NCBI GenBank assembly: GCA_023435305.1
Contig: JAEYRV010000019.1
Location: 1-50,994, forward strand
DNA: 50,994 bases
Direction: 5' to 3'
DNA from: Bacillota bacterium
Lineage (GTDB): Bacteria; Bacillota; Clostridia; Acetivibrionales; DTU013
The notes beneath the pieces were generated by a model that was given only the letters and a program-made list of their open reading frames with translations, was not told the origin of the DNA and did no database searches. Made by a program: the position numbers and the translations under genes. Below, piece after piece: positions 42,188-50,377 of the stretch; within the stretch, counting starts at the first letter, position 1; every line of letters starts with the position of its first letter.

Positions 42188-43201
42188 TCACTCATCTCCA
42201 GCCTTCACAGGCTTCAGCAGCTCCTGCGGGTCACCTATGGAATAGCCTCTTTCACGCGCTCCTTTAATGATGCCGTCCAGAGCCTGGGCATTATCTTTGG
42301 AAACTGCATGAAGCAGCAGGACCGCTCCGCTGTGTAAATTGCGCATTACAATATCATATGCGTATTGAGCCCCTCTGCTCTTATCGCGATACCAGTCATC
42401 ATATGCAAAGCTCCAGAACATGTTGCAGTATCCCAGTTTTTGAGTCAATTCCAGCGTTCTTTCACTATATTCACCCTTCGGTGGCCGCAGGAACTGCATG
42501 CTTTCACCAAATTTCTCACTGAATGCCCTGTCAAGACCCAGAATTTCTTCTTCAAGCTGATGGTCATTTAATTCAGGCAGGCTTGGATGGTGTATCGTAT
42601 GGTTTCCCACGATATGCCCTTCCTCCACCATCCGTCGTACCAGGTCCTGATGTTCCTTCAGATATGGTCCGGTTATGAAAAACACAGCTTTTACATCGTT
42701 TGCAGCCAGCGTATCCAATATCTGCGGCGTATAGCCGTTTTCATACCCCTCGTCAAATGTCAGATAAATGACTTTTTTTTCAGTATCACCAATCCAAATG
42801 CCTCCATATTTTCTAAGAAGCTCAGGAGCACCGGGATCTGCAGCCGGAGTATTGTTCTCCGTTCTTCTTGATATCCCCCATCTCAACAGCTTGTTACTTG
42901 GCTCTCCGCCGGCAGAAGCTGTATTTGCGGCAGTCCTTTCGCTGTCTTCGTCCTCCGGTCTCCAGCTCTCCCTGGATTTTACGTCATCTGATCCTTTATC
43001 CTCGGACAGCTTCCCGCTAATCTCCACTTCCAGGTCCAGATCGCTGAACCGGCTTGCGTATACCCCTCCAAGGTCGCTAAGAGAAGTATTGATGCTGCTT
43101 GTTGACGAACAACCGCTCATCATGTATGTCATACACAATACAGAAAAGAATAATGCCGCTCTTCTGATCGTTCGTTCAGTATGTATAAAAATGAACTTCA
43201 T
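42188..43201 (-). CDS. Polysaccharide deacetylase, PdaA-like lipoprotein
   Basis: The 337-residue protein has a lipoprotein signal with lipobox MSGC (Cys31). A charged linker (about 45-120) follows, then a NodB-type deacetylase domain (about 135-330). Catalytic motif 1 is LTFDEGYENGYT. The metal His pair is in GNHTIHHPSLP, and RPPKGEYSERTL and LLLHAVSKDNA follow. The TFDEGYENGYT form is that of PdaA, which makes muramic delta-lactam in spore cortex. The PdaA assignment within the family is likely but not certain. The ATG follows GGAGG. Confidence 0.9.
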   Translation of the reverse strand: MKFIFIHTERTIRRAALFFSVLCMTYMMSGCSSTSSINTSLSDLGGVYASRFSDLDLEVEISGKLSEDKGSDDVKSRESWRPEDEDSERTAANTASAGGEPSNKLLRWGISRRTENNTPAADPGAPELLRKYGGIWIGDTEKKVIYLTFDEGYENGYTPQILDTLAANDVKAVFFITGPYLKEHQDLVRRMVEEGHIVGNHTIHHPSLPELNDHQLEEEILGLDRAFSEKFGESMQFLRPPKGEYSERTLELTQKLGYCNMFWSFAYDDWYRDKSRGAQYAYDIVMRNLHSGAVLLLHAVSKDNAQALDGIIKGARERGYSIGDPQELLKPVKAGDE

Positions 43202-43225
43202 AGGGGCTTACCTCCGGACAAAAAA

Positions 43226-43281
43226 GTAAAAAAGCCCGGCTTGTATGCCAACCATCCGATGGTATTCAAGTCAAAGGGCTG
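43226..43281 (-). terminator. Terminator downstream of the DUF881 pair
   Basis: On the minus strand AGCCC (with flanking partly paired bases and an inner ACCATC/GATGGT-type stem) pairs with GGGCT and is followed by TTTTTTAC. It separates the DUF881 genes from the deacetylase gene. Confidence 0.65.
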
Positions 43282-43358
43282 TTTATTTGAAGCGTTTTAT
43301 AGCTTCTATACTATTTGTATTGTGGAGGATGAAAAATATACCCGTTTTCTGAATGTCG

Positions 43359-44054
43359 TCACTCAACTGGAATCAGAAGATCCGTCTTTATAGATGTGCC
43401 GTCGTTAATAAATTTACCGATGATTATCTCATCATTTTTCTTGATGCTTACTTTCAGCTGTTCTTCCTCAAGAAGCTCCACTACTCCGCCCATCAATGTC
43501 AGCGAGCGCTCCAGGTCATCGGGATCCGCAATGGCTTTTATTACAAATGGCGCCTTGAACTGCTTTCCATTGATAATGACATACTGTCCGGCATCGCGTA
43601 TCTCTGTCATAGCTACTACTCTCTCATCATTCACTGAAATCGCCTGAGCTCCGCTTGCCCTTAATTCGTTTACCACATTGAGTATGTCATAATCCATTAC
43701 ATGTATGAACTCATTATTGTCAAGTGTCACAACGATACCTGCGCCCTTTACTGTCTCGAGGCCTGCAAATATCCTTGCCTTGTTAAGGTTGTTCTGTATC
43801 TGCTGTACCGCTTCACTGTCACCGGCCTTGACCTTGGCATAGGTCTGGTTCTCCTCTTCAAGCTTCACCAGCCTGTCCTGAAGCTCATTTTTCTGATTCT
43901 GCAGCTTGATAAGATCCTCTTTCAATTCCTCGACCCTCTTATTGTCGAGGCTCGCCATGCTCTGGTTGTAATTTACGCTTTTATACTGTAATGAAAGCAT
44001 GATTCCAAGCAGAATACACACTACCATCATTGCTATATTACGAGCAACCTTCAT
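43359..44054 (-). CDS. DUF881 family protein
   Basis: The 231-residue protein has one N-terminal transmembrane helix (about 5-23) and a coiled coil (about 35-75, rich in Glu, Leu and Lys). An extracytoplasmic DUF881 domain follows (about 90-225), with GAGIVVTLDN, DILNVVNELRASGAQAISVND and VINGKQFKAPFVIKAIADP. Such proteins usually lie near cell division genes; their role is unknown. The ATG overlaps the stop of the paralogous gene upstream (ATGA). Confidence 0.9.
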   Translation of the reverse strand: MKVARNIAMMVVCILLGIMLSLQYKSVNYNQSMASLDNKRVEELKEDLIKLQNQKNELQDRLVKLEEENQTYAKVKAGDSEAVQQIQNNLNKARIFAGLETVKGAGIVVTLDNNEFIHVMDYDILNVVNELRASGAQAISVNDERVVAMTEIRDAGQYVIINGKQFKAPFVIKAIADPDDLERSLTLMGGVVELLEEEQLKVSIKKNDEIIIGKFINDGTSIKTDLLIPVE

Positions 44055-44776
44055 TTCGTATATACCTCCAATCCCGATATATGCCTGTCAAGCTTATCTA
44101 CACCGCTGAACCTGGCTATCTTGATCTCCTTGGATTTTTTGATCTCAACTCTTATGTTGAACTCGATCAATTCAGCTACCTTACTGCTTGTACTTATACT
44201 TTCGAATAAAATGTCCGGGTCCCCGATAGCCTCTATATAATACGGGACAGGATGTCTGTTGCCGTTTATAAGTATCGTAGGTCCGGCACAAATCTGCTCG
44301 CTCATGGGTACCAGTCTTTCGCCGTTAACGGCAATTGCTTGTGCTCCGGCAATTTTCAGGTCATTCAGTATGGTCTTGACATCATAGTCATGGATTATCA
44401 GCCATTTGAGCGGCGTATCCGGCCTGCGTACAGAAGCATCATCAAGCTTTATTGTTATGCCCGGTCCTTTGACATCGACAAGGCCGGTGTTCAGCTTGAT
44501 CATTTCCCATTCCTCCGCGAGGAAGTCGTCATTTTGCATTGAAATATACTCTCTGACTATATCATTCTGCATGACAACATTCTCATCAATAGCAGCCATT
44601 AGCTGCTCCGTCTCCTCAGTCAGCTCTGCGATCTGAGCCTTCAGCACATCCACACTGAGCTTGTCGGAGGCGGTTACCTTTTTGGTATTCAATGAGCTTT
44701 TGATCTGTATGGAAATAATGATCCCAAATATTATGAATATTATCAATATAATAAAGCGGCTGCCCTGCTTATTCAT
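44051..44776 (-). CDS. DUF881 family protein (paralogue)
   Basis: The 241-residue protein is a paralogue of the next gene, with the same plan. It has an N-terminal helix (about 7-25), a coiled coil, and a DUF881 domain with GPGITIKLDD, TILNDLKIAGAQAIAVNGERL and LINGNRHPVPYYIEAIGDP. I chose the ATG at 44774-44776, preceded by GGAG; an earlier in-frame ATG lies 42 bases upstream without a site. The pair probably arose by duplication and may form a complex. Confidence 0.9.
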   Translation of the reverse strand: MNKQGSRFIILIIFIIFGIIISIQIKSSLNTKKVTASDKLSVDVLKAQIAELTEETEQLMAAIDENVVMQNDIVREYISMQNDDFLAEEWEMIKLNTGLVDVKGPGITIKLDDASVRRPDTPLKWLIIHDYDVKTILNDLKIAGAQAIAVNGERLVPMSEQICAGPTILINGNRHPVPYYIEAIGDPDILFESISTSSKVAELIEFNIRVEIKKSKEIKIARFSGVDKLDRHISGLEVYTK

Positions 44777-44836
44777 ATCTGCTCCAATTTCGCCAATGAA
44801 CTCTCGCACACAACTCAATTCTACCTATATAATTCA

Positions 44837-44865
44837 ATTATATCAAGTAGAATGAATATAGTAAA
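44837..44865 (-). promoter_or_regulatory. Promoter of the DUF881 operon
   Basis: On the minus strand TTTACT (44860-44865) and TATAAT (44837-44842) are separated by 17 bases, about 60 bases before the first DUF881 ATG. Confidence 0.6.
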
Positions 44866-44896
44866 CCGTACAGGCATCCGTTTATTTGATGTTTGT

Positions 44897-47341
44897 TCAG
44901 CTGCGGCTTATTTCCCGCACCTTTCTGGCATAGATATTGGTAAGCTCCTCGGCAAACTCTTCGCTGGCGCCCTCTCCGATCACGCTGCACATGGGTCTTT
45001 CTGCATCCGGCAGCACAAGTACCCATCCCTTCTCGTCATAGACCTTGACACCCTCCAATGTGTCCATTCTGCTGCCGCTGTGTTCCTGTATAAGCTTTCT
45101 GATCACCTTTCCCTTTTTGTCCCAGCTGCATTCCACCTCCTGCCTTCGCATATGGATCTCCGGCAGCATTTGAACCATCTCATGGAGACTTGAGCCATTG
45201 ACATTCAAAAAGTCCAGCAGCTTTACAAGGCATGCGACTGCATCAAAATGCATGGAGAACTGTTCCAGAAGCTCTTCCTTTGCGTCCCTGCCAAGCAATC
45301 TGCCCATTATATCACTCGTTGAGGTTTTTGTCCTGATCACATTTCCATGATACATATCTGCCATAGTATCTATTGCCTGGCTTGCAGAAACCGGAACTAC
45401 CACGGTACCCCCGCTGAGCTTCCGGAAAAGGACCATCGAGATCAGCGCAATGAATACGTCTTCAGTCAGGAGCTTCCCTGCAGAATCGACAAGCAGCATT
45501 TTCTCGCATGAATCCTCTATTGAAACGCCAAGATCAAAACCGTTGTTTTTGACATATCTGCAGAAATGGCCCATATCGGGAAGTCCTTCCTGTGAATCGT
45601 CTCCTATCGTTATGCATTTGACACTGCAGCCCAATTCCGTCAGCAGATCCCTGACGATTCTTGTTCCAAGTAATGAACCTTCATTCAGCAGTATATTGAA
45701 ATCAAGTCTGTCTGATTTCATTTCATTTATTACATTCTTTATATAAAAATCCTGGAATCCCTTTATTTCCGCGGCTTCCTTAAGACAATCCCCTTCGCAT
45801 CTGGCAAAGTCATCACGAACAAACACATTTTCGATCTTTTTTTCGACAGCTCTGTTTATACTGCTGCCTGTTTTATCGATAAAGTCAAGGGTAAGCCTTT
45901 GGCTCCCTCCATTGCAGGTGCCTGCATAGATCCCGCCGTCCAGCCTGTAGAATCTGACTGCTGCTCTCATGGAGGGAAGCAGTAAAACATTATAATCATT
46001 AACATGCACACCTGCGGACATCAGCCCTGAAACAAGTGCATTCCTGATCATCGTCGATGATGCAGTGCCGTCACAGCCCACGCCGATGATCCCCCTGTTT
46101 TTGATGACTGCTCCGAATGAAGCTCCAAGCTTGGCTGCAAATTCGGGAGTCATATCTATATTCACCGTGCCTGATACTCCCCTGTTTCCAAAAAGCTGTC
46201 TTGCCGCCCTTGAACCCCATACAATATTCGATTCGACCTCCATGCCCGGGCCTACCGATTTTCCCGGCCATATTTTTATACCCGGCCTTATCATTGTCCG
46301 CTCTCCAATAGTTGAGCTTTCTCCTACAACGGAGCTTTCGAAGGCTGACACCCCGGGCTCCAAATGTGCCCGGCTGCATATAATGCTGCCTCTGAGCTGT
46401 GCATTACTGCCTATATTTGAATTTTTCCATATCACGCTTCTCTTGATGCTGCTTCTGTCAGCTATCAAAGTATTATCGCCTATTATCGAATACCCGGCGA
46501 TTATCGATCCGTCTCTTATATGACATCCGGAACCAATTACACACGGAGCCTCCAGTCTTACATTTTTATCTATCGATGTATCCTGTCCTATCCATATGCC
46601 CTTTTTGATTTCCTTTCCCGGTATTTCCGCCCTGACCCTTCTGTCAAGCACGTCGAAGTTTGCCTTGATGTACGCATTGATGTCTCCAATATCGCACCAG
46701 TAATCCTCGGCGACATAGCCAAACAATCTTTTGTTTTCTCCAAGGAGTATCGGAAACAGATCCCTGCTGAAGTCAAAGACCTTGTTTGCTCCGAAATAGC
46801 TGAATATTTCCGGTGAAAGTATATATATTCCGGTATTCACGGTATCACTAATAACCTCTCCCCAGCCAGGTTTTTCAAGAAATCGTATTATCCTGCCTTC
46901 ACCGTCCGTGACCACCACGCCGTACTCCAAAGGTATGTCCACCCTTTTGAGGACAAGTGTTGCCATTGCATCCCTCTCCTTATGGAATTGGATGGCCTTG
47001 GTGATGTCTATGTCTGTGAGTGCATCGCCGCTTATCACCAGAAAGGTATCGTCAAGAAAGCTTTCTGCATTCCTGACACTTCCTGCTGTCCCCAGAGGCT
47101 TGTTCTCGATGTAATACCTCATTCTGACGCCAAACTGTCCTCCATCGCCAAAATGCCCGCTTATAATGTCGGGCAGATAATGCAATGTCACAGCGATGTC
47201 ATGTATACCATGGTTTACAAGCAATGCTGCTATATGCTCCATAACAGGCCTACCAGCCACAGGCACCATCGGTTTGGGCCTGTTACAGGTGAGGGGCCTG
47301 AGTCTCGTGCCTTCTCCTCCTGCCATAATCACTGCCTTCAT
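44897..47341 (-). CDS. Sugar-1-phosphate nucleotidyltransferase fused to a degenerate phosphohexomutase
   Basis: The 814-residue protein has three parts. Residues 1-235 are a nucleotidyltransferase with GGEGTRLRPLT (8-18) and the metal-binding SGDALTDID. Residues about 245-380 are left-handed beta-helix repeats. Residues about 385-814 are a phosphohexomutase-like domain. The first part resembles mannose-1-phosphate guanylyltransferase. In the mutase part the usual active-site serine loop (TASHNP) reads AGTCNGGS near 473-480. The metal loop DGDxDR reads EDSCEK near 609-614, and the C-terminal RPSGTEP reads LPDAERP. The mutase is therefore probably inactive and may regulate. The ATG at 47341 was chosen for the MKAVIMAGG N-terminus, with GAGGAG upstream. 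Confidence 0.92.
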   Translation of the reverse strand: MKAVIMAGGEGTRLRPLTCNRPKPMVPVAGRPVMEHIAALLVNHGIHDIAVTLHYLPDIISGHFGDGGQFGVRMRYYIENKPLGTAGSVRNAESFLDDTFLVISGDALTDIDITKAIQFHKERDAMATLVLKRVDIPLEYGVVVTDGEGRIIRFLEKPGWGEVISDTVNTGIYILSPEIFSYFGANKVFDFSRDLFPILLGENKRLFGYVAEDYWCDIGDINAYIKANFDVLDRRVRAEIPGKEIKKGIWIGQDTSIDKNVRLEAPCVIGSGCHIRDGSIIAGYSIIGDNTLIADRSSIKRSVIWKNSNIGSNAQLRGSIICSRAHLEPGVSAFESSVVGESSTIGERTMIRPGIKIWPGKSVGPGMEVESNIVWGSRAARQLFGNRGVSGTVNIDMTPEFAAKLGASFGAVIKNRGIIGVGCDGTASSTMIRNALVSGLMSAGVHVNDYNVLLLPSMRAAVRFYRLDGGIYAGTCNGGSQRLTLDFIDKTGSSINRAVEKKIENVFVRDDFARCEGDCLKEAAEIKGFQDFYIKNVINEMKSDRLDFNILLNEGSLLGTRIVRDLLTELGCSVKCITIGDDSQEGLPDMGHFCRYVKNNGFDLGVSIEDSCEKMLLVDSAGKLLTEDVFIALISMVLFRKLSGGTVVVPVSASQAIDTMADMYHGNVIRTKTSTSDIMGRLLGRDAKEELLEQFSMHFDAVACLVKLLDFLNVNGSSLHEMVQMLPEIHMRRQEVECSWDKKGKVIRKLIQEHSGSRMDTLEGVKVYDEKGWVLVLPDAERPMCSVIGEGASEEFAEELTNIYARKVREISRS

Positions 47342-47510
47342 ATCCGTATGTCTCCTCATCATTGATCATTGAATGAAATGTTCATTTATATTTTAGGCAG
47401 TAACTAAAAAAAAATTCTGTAAAATTTGGGAGGGATTTTTTATTTTTTTAAGTATGAATATGCTTTAGGATGATAAAAATATTTCACATGATTGTCTGGA
47501 GGATCTATCA

Positions 47511-47834
47511 ATGCAGAAAAAATCACTGAAAAATCTCGATTATCTTGACAGGGGTGTTGCAATAAGTCCTGCAACTCCCGCAGTAGGTGACAAGGTCACC
47601 ATACTATACGATGGAAAATTATCGAAAAATGGAGCGTCTGAGATATCACTGCATCTTGGTTACGGCAGCAGCTGGGAAAATGAACAGGATGTCCCCATGG
47701 TCAGGACAGATACCTGTTATGAAGCAACTGTACCTGCTTTGAAGGATGATTATCTGAAGCTGAGCTTCAGCGATCCTTTCAATAATATTGATGATAACAA
47801 TGGCAGCGGCTACAGCTTTGATATCATTAAATGA
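47511..47834 (+). CDS. CBM25-like carbohydrate-binding domain protein, no signal peptide
   Basis: The 107-residue protein looks like a single starch-binding-type (CBM25/Ig-like) beta domain. Features are PAVGDKVTILYDGKL, ISLHLGYGSSWEN and a closing DNNGSGYSFDI. The conserved Trp and Asn-Asn-Gly pattern fits that family as I know it. No signal peptide, membrane segment or second domain is present, so it should act inside the cell, perhaps on glycogen. That is inference. The ATG follows GGAGGATC. It is divergent from the nucleotidyltransferase gene. Confidence 0.75.
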   Translation: MQKKSLKNLDYLDRGVAISPATPAVGDKVTILYDGKLSKNGASEISLHLGYGSSWENEQDVPMVRTDTCYEATVPALKDDYLKLSFSDPFNNIDDNNGSGYSFDIIK

Positions 47835-47838
47835 AAGA

Positions 47839-47867
47839 ACGGGGACCCTTGGTAAAAGGCTCCCCGT
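47839..47867. terminator. Convergent hairpin between CBM gene and folT
   Basis: ACGGGGA pairs with TCCCCGT around a 15-base loop. The T-tract is moderate on the minus strand (TTCTTTCATTT) and weak on the plus strand. Confidence 0.6.
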
Positions 47868-47875
47868 TATCAGCA

Positions 47876-48394
47876 CTATGCAGTTTGTTTCAGATTTCCG
47901 CTTTCCAGGCTTTTCCCAACATATCTCCACACCAGTGGTATAATGATTATTTGGATAAGCGAGGTTATTCCGTTTTGAATTATCCTCGAGGGCAGTAATG
48001 CCAAAAAGCCTTTGCCTGTAAGGATCGTAAGCCAGTAGGTATTGAGTCCCAGATTAATGAATACTGATACGCACAATACCGCCAGTATTATCCTTGGCAG
48101 GGTCTTTGGTTTTCTGTATAAAAAAAACCCGTAGATCATGCCGGAAAGAAAGGCATTTAGTGTGAAACCTGGAAAATAAGGTCCCTTGGGAGCAACCACC
48201 ATGCCCATGAGATCACTGACAGCTCCGCCGATCCCCCCGATCAATGGCCCGAAAAGCATTGAGCCGAGAGACAGAGGTATGAATCCAAAGCTGACCCTGA
48301 GAATATCGGTTTGAATAACAGGAATGATATGAGTCAGCAGGACATTCAATGCAACCAGCAGGCTCATGAATACAAGGATCCTTGTCTTTTTCAT
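47876..48394 (-). CDS. folT: Folate-family ECF transporter S component
   Basis: The 172-residue membrane protein has about five to six helices and is the substrate-binding subunit of an energy-coupling-factor vitamin transporter. The segment DILRVSFGFIPLSLGSMLFG followed by GPLIGGIGGAVSDLMG is characteristic of FolT-like S components. The gene is preceded by a tetrahydrofolate riboswitch, which strongly supports folate as the substrate. No energising module is encoded nearby, as usual for group II ECF systems. The ATG is preceded by AGGAGG at seven bases. Confidence 0.93.
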   Translation of the reverse strand: MKKTRILVFMSLLVALNVLLTHIIPVIQTDILRVSFGFIPLSLGSMLFGPLIGGIGGAVSDLMGMVVAPKGPYFPGFTLNAFLSGMIYGFFLYRKPKTLPRIILAVLCVSVFINLGLNTYWLTILTGKGFLALLPSRIIQNGITSLIQIIIIPLVWRYVGKSLESGNLKQTA

Positions 48395-48401
48395 AAAAGC
48401 A

Positions 48402-48490
48402 CCTCCTTTCCTTCATAGGCGCCGCATGCCGAAAGACTCTCCGGCGACAGGCGCCCCTTCTCAACGACATGCGTCACAGAAGGAAGGAAA
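48402..48490 (-). promoter_or_regulatory. Expression platform of the THF riboswitch (ribosome-site sequestration)
   Basis: On the minus strand TTTCCTTC (within 48479-48490) is complementary to GAAGGAAA, which adjoins the AGGAGG site of folT (48402-48414). A hairpin GTCACA/TGTGAC (about 48474-48505) carries the anti-site in its loop and shares bases with P1 of the aptamer. A long GGCGCC-containing stem lies between. Control is therefore probably at translation initiation; no T-run terminator was seen. Confidence 0.55.
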
Positions 48491-48500
48491 TGCCCTCTTG

Positions 48501-48604
48501 TGACAGCGGAATGCGACTATTGCACCGCAAATCCTACAGGATTCTTCGTCCAGCGGCAACTTCCCGTCCGACTGGCACTTGACGCGCAATAACCTACTCT
48601 GTCA
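48501..48604 (-). promoter_or_regulatory. Tetrahydrofolate (THF) riboswitch
   Basis: Read on the minus strand, TGACAG...GAGTAGGTTATTGCGCGTCAA begins the element and GCGGTGCAATAGTCGCATTCC plus CTGTCA ends it. These match the conserved THF aptamer parts (GAGTAG, GCGTxAAGTG, GCGGT-AAT...GCAT-CCGC). The inner arm contains GGACGAAGAATCC. P1 is TGACAG (48599-48604) with CTGTCA (48501-48506). It precedes the folate ECF transporter gene. The 305-base gap 48395-48699 holds this element, its expression platform, an upstream hairpin and the promoter. Confidence 0.92.
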
Positions 48605-48653
48605 TTTTTGAAAGTAATGTCAGAGGGCATTTTTAGTTTGCCCTCTGGATAGT

Positions 48654-48682
48654 ATTATAGTGTATACATCGATTGGAATCAA
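48654..48682 (-). promoter_or_regulatory. Promoter of the THF riboswitch-folT transcript
   Basis: On the minus strand TTGATT (48677-48682) and TATAAT (48654-48659) are exactly 17 bases apart. The transcript would begin near 48647 and starts with a hairpin CAGAGGGCA/TGCCCTCTG before the riboswitch. Confidence 0.82.
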
Positions 48683-48699
48683 TGAAAATTTTGGCTAAC

Positions 48700-48957
48700 T
48701 TACTCGGGTTTGGTAATTTCTTCAAGGCTGCATAAATATTCCATTGCCTCATCTGCCGATTTTCCGCACATTTCGACGGCTGGGTGAAGACTTCTGCATA
48801 CATGAGGCCTCTCCGGCCTGCCGAAGAGCATACACCTGTTGTCATCCGTCAACTGTATGCATCTTGTGCCCGCCGGTTTCCCCTCAGGCATTCCAGGTAT
48901 CGGTGATGATATTGACGGTGCAATGCAGCATGCACCACACCCAGGTCTGCATTCCAT
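48700..48957 (-). CDS. YkgJ-type cysteine-cluster protein
   Basis: The 85-residue soluble protein has the pattern of the YkgJ/CxxCxxCC family: CRPGCGACCIAPSIS at the N-terminus, then GTRCIQLTDDNRCMLFG and RPHVCRSL. The cysteines probably bind a metal or an iron-sulfur cluster. The function is unknown. I chose the ATG at 48955-48957, preceded by AGGGGG. It follows the glycosyltransferase gene at close spacing, so the two are probably co-transcribed. Confidence 0.85.
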   Translation of the reverse strand: MECRPGCGACCIAPSISSPIPGMPEGKPAGTRCIQLTDDNRCMLFGRPERPHVCRSLHPAVEMCGKSADEAMEYLCSLEEITKPE

Positions 48958-48974
48958 TTTTACCCCCTGACACA

Positions 48975-50354
48975 TCATAAATATCTGTCAAGTTTCTGCC
49001 AGATTGCTTCTTTTACCTCCAGCACACCCTGGCGGAGCTCCTGTCTGCGCATTTCCATCCTTTTACTGCTCCTACGCAGCTTCTGGCCTACATCATCATA
49101 AAATGTATTAATGCGCCCAAGCGCCTCCATCAGTTCACCGTTTGTCTTGAAAAAGTTGTCCAGCGGCTGAGTATTACGCGAATACTTTCCGGAGCGATAA
49201 CGGTCTATGACGGTCTGATAGCGGTCGTATGCATTAGCCACTGCACTTTCCCAGGAAATATACAATTCCCTGCCTGCATTCATACCGACCTTTATCATCA
49301 GTTCCCGGTTGCTGTACAGCCTTGTAAGACATGCAGCAAGCGAATCGGCTGTTTTTTCAATGAGGAATCCATTTTGTCCATCAGTGACACCCTCTGCCGC
49401 ACAGCTTTCCGCCACAAGTACCGAGGCCAGATCACATGCCGCAGCTTCCCGCACTACAAGACCGTTTGTATCAAAAGTCGAAGGGAAGAGGAACAGATCT
49501 GCCCGGGAGTACCATGCACGAAGGGTCTCCCGTTCCAGGACAGCTCCTGTGAAGAAGCATACACCTTCAAGGCCGAGCTCACTTGCGTAGTTTCGTACAT
49601 CCTTCCCATCACCGCCGTCACCAATAAACACCATACGGAAATCAATGCCGTTTGCATGTATTTTAGCAAGTGCATCAAGTATTATACGCAGACCCTTATA
49701 CCACATAAGCCGACCCACAAAAAGAAACACAGGTACGCCCTGCGGTAAATCATAACCATTGACCACAGCTTCGACCTGCTCACTTCCGGCTTTACCCCTG
49801 GGCATATCAACGCCGTTGTTCATTACGATATAGTCGCCCTCATAGCCAAGAGAACGCAGATTTTCACCTGCGCCATGGCTTACGACCCAAACCTCGTCGC
49901 AGGCACTGATATTCTGTACCAAAGCGCGGATACTGATTTCCTGCAGCAGCTTGCTGCGTATGATTTTTTCAATGTCTATGTCGAATTTCGTATGATATGT
50001 CAGTACAACAGGCACATCCAGAACGTCCCTCAATTCGCGGGCCAGCATTGCGGATACTATCGGACAATGGCTGTGCAGTAAATCGACCCGCTCTGTGGTC
50101 AGACTCCGTGTCACCTCAGGCGAGAATGGAAGACCTGCAACAAAGCCGACCCGTTCCCTTATATCGATGCTCGGATAACGCAATACCGGAAACTTGTATC
50201 TGCTGTCATCCGCACCTGGATATGACGGAGTTACAACTACGGAGTGGCCGTGATTCATTTCGATCTGTACGGCATAGTTGGACGCCGCATTCGCCACTCC
50301 ATCTATTGCAGGAGGAAATGAATCGTTCAGCAGACAGATCGTATGCTTATCCAT
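48975..50354 (-). CDS. Glycosyltransferase family 4 protein
   Basis: The 459-residue GT-B glycosyltransferase has an N-terminal acceptor domain (LLNDSFPPAIDGVANAA; later LLHSHCPIVSAML and YHTKFDIDIEK). The C-terminal nucleotide-sugar domain has FLFVGRLMWYKGLRIILDAL, FIGDGGDGKDVRNYA and FPSTFDTNGLVVREAAAC. The E-x7-E region reads DTNGLVVREAA. It resembles diacylglycerol glucosyltransferases and other GT4 enzymes that build glycolipids. The exact acceptor is not predictable. About 70 extra residues at the C-terminus are rich in Lys and Arg. Confidence 0.88.
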   Translation of the reverse strand: MDKHTICLLNDSFPPAIDGVANAASNYAVQIEMNHGHSVVVTPSYPGADDSRYKFPVLRYPSIDIRERVGFVAGLPFSPEVTRSLTTERVDLLHSHCPIVSAMLARELRDVLDVPVVLTYHTKFDIDIEKIIRSKLLQEISIRALVQNISACDEVWVVSHGAGENLRSLGYEGDYIVMNNGVDMPRGKAGSEQVEAVVNGYDLPQGVPVFLFVGRLMWYKGLRIILDALAKIHANGIDFRMVFIGDGGDGKDVRNYASELGLEGVCFFTGAVLERETLRAWYSRADLFLFPSTFDTNGLVVREAAACDLASVLVAESCAAEGVTDGQNGFLIEKTADSLAACLTRLYSNRELMIKVGMNAGRELYISWESAVANAYDRYQTVIDRYRSGKYSRNTQPLDNFFKTNGELMEALGRINTFYDDVGQKLRRSSKRMEMRRQELRQGVLEVKEAIWQKLDRYL

Positions 50355-50377
50355 TACAGTCCCGACCTTCCATTGTT

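Noticed and set aside
43181..43393. Plus-strand 70-codon frame between the deacetylase and DUF881 genes
   Set aside because: It overlaps the ends of both genes and a terminator hairpin, and has no supporting ribosome site or recognisable protein features.
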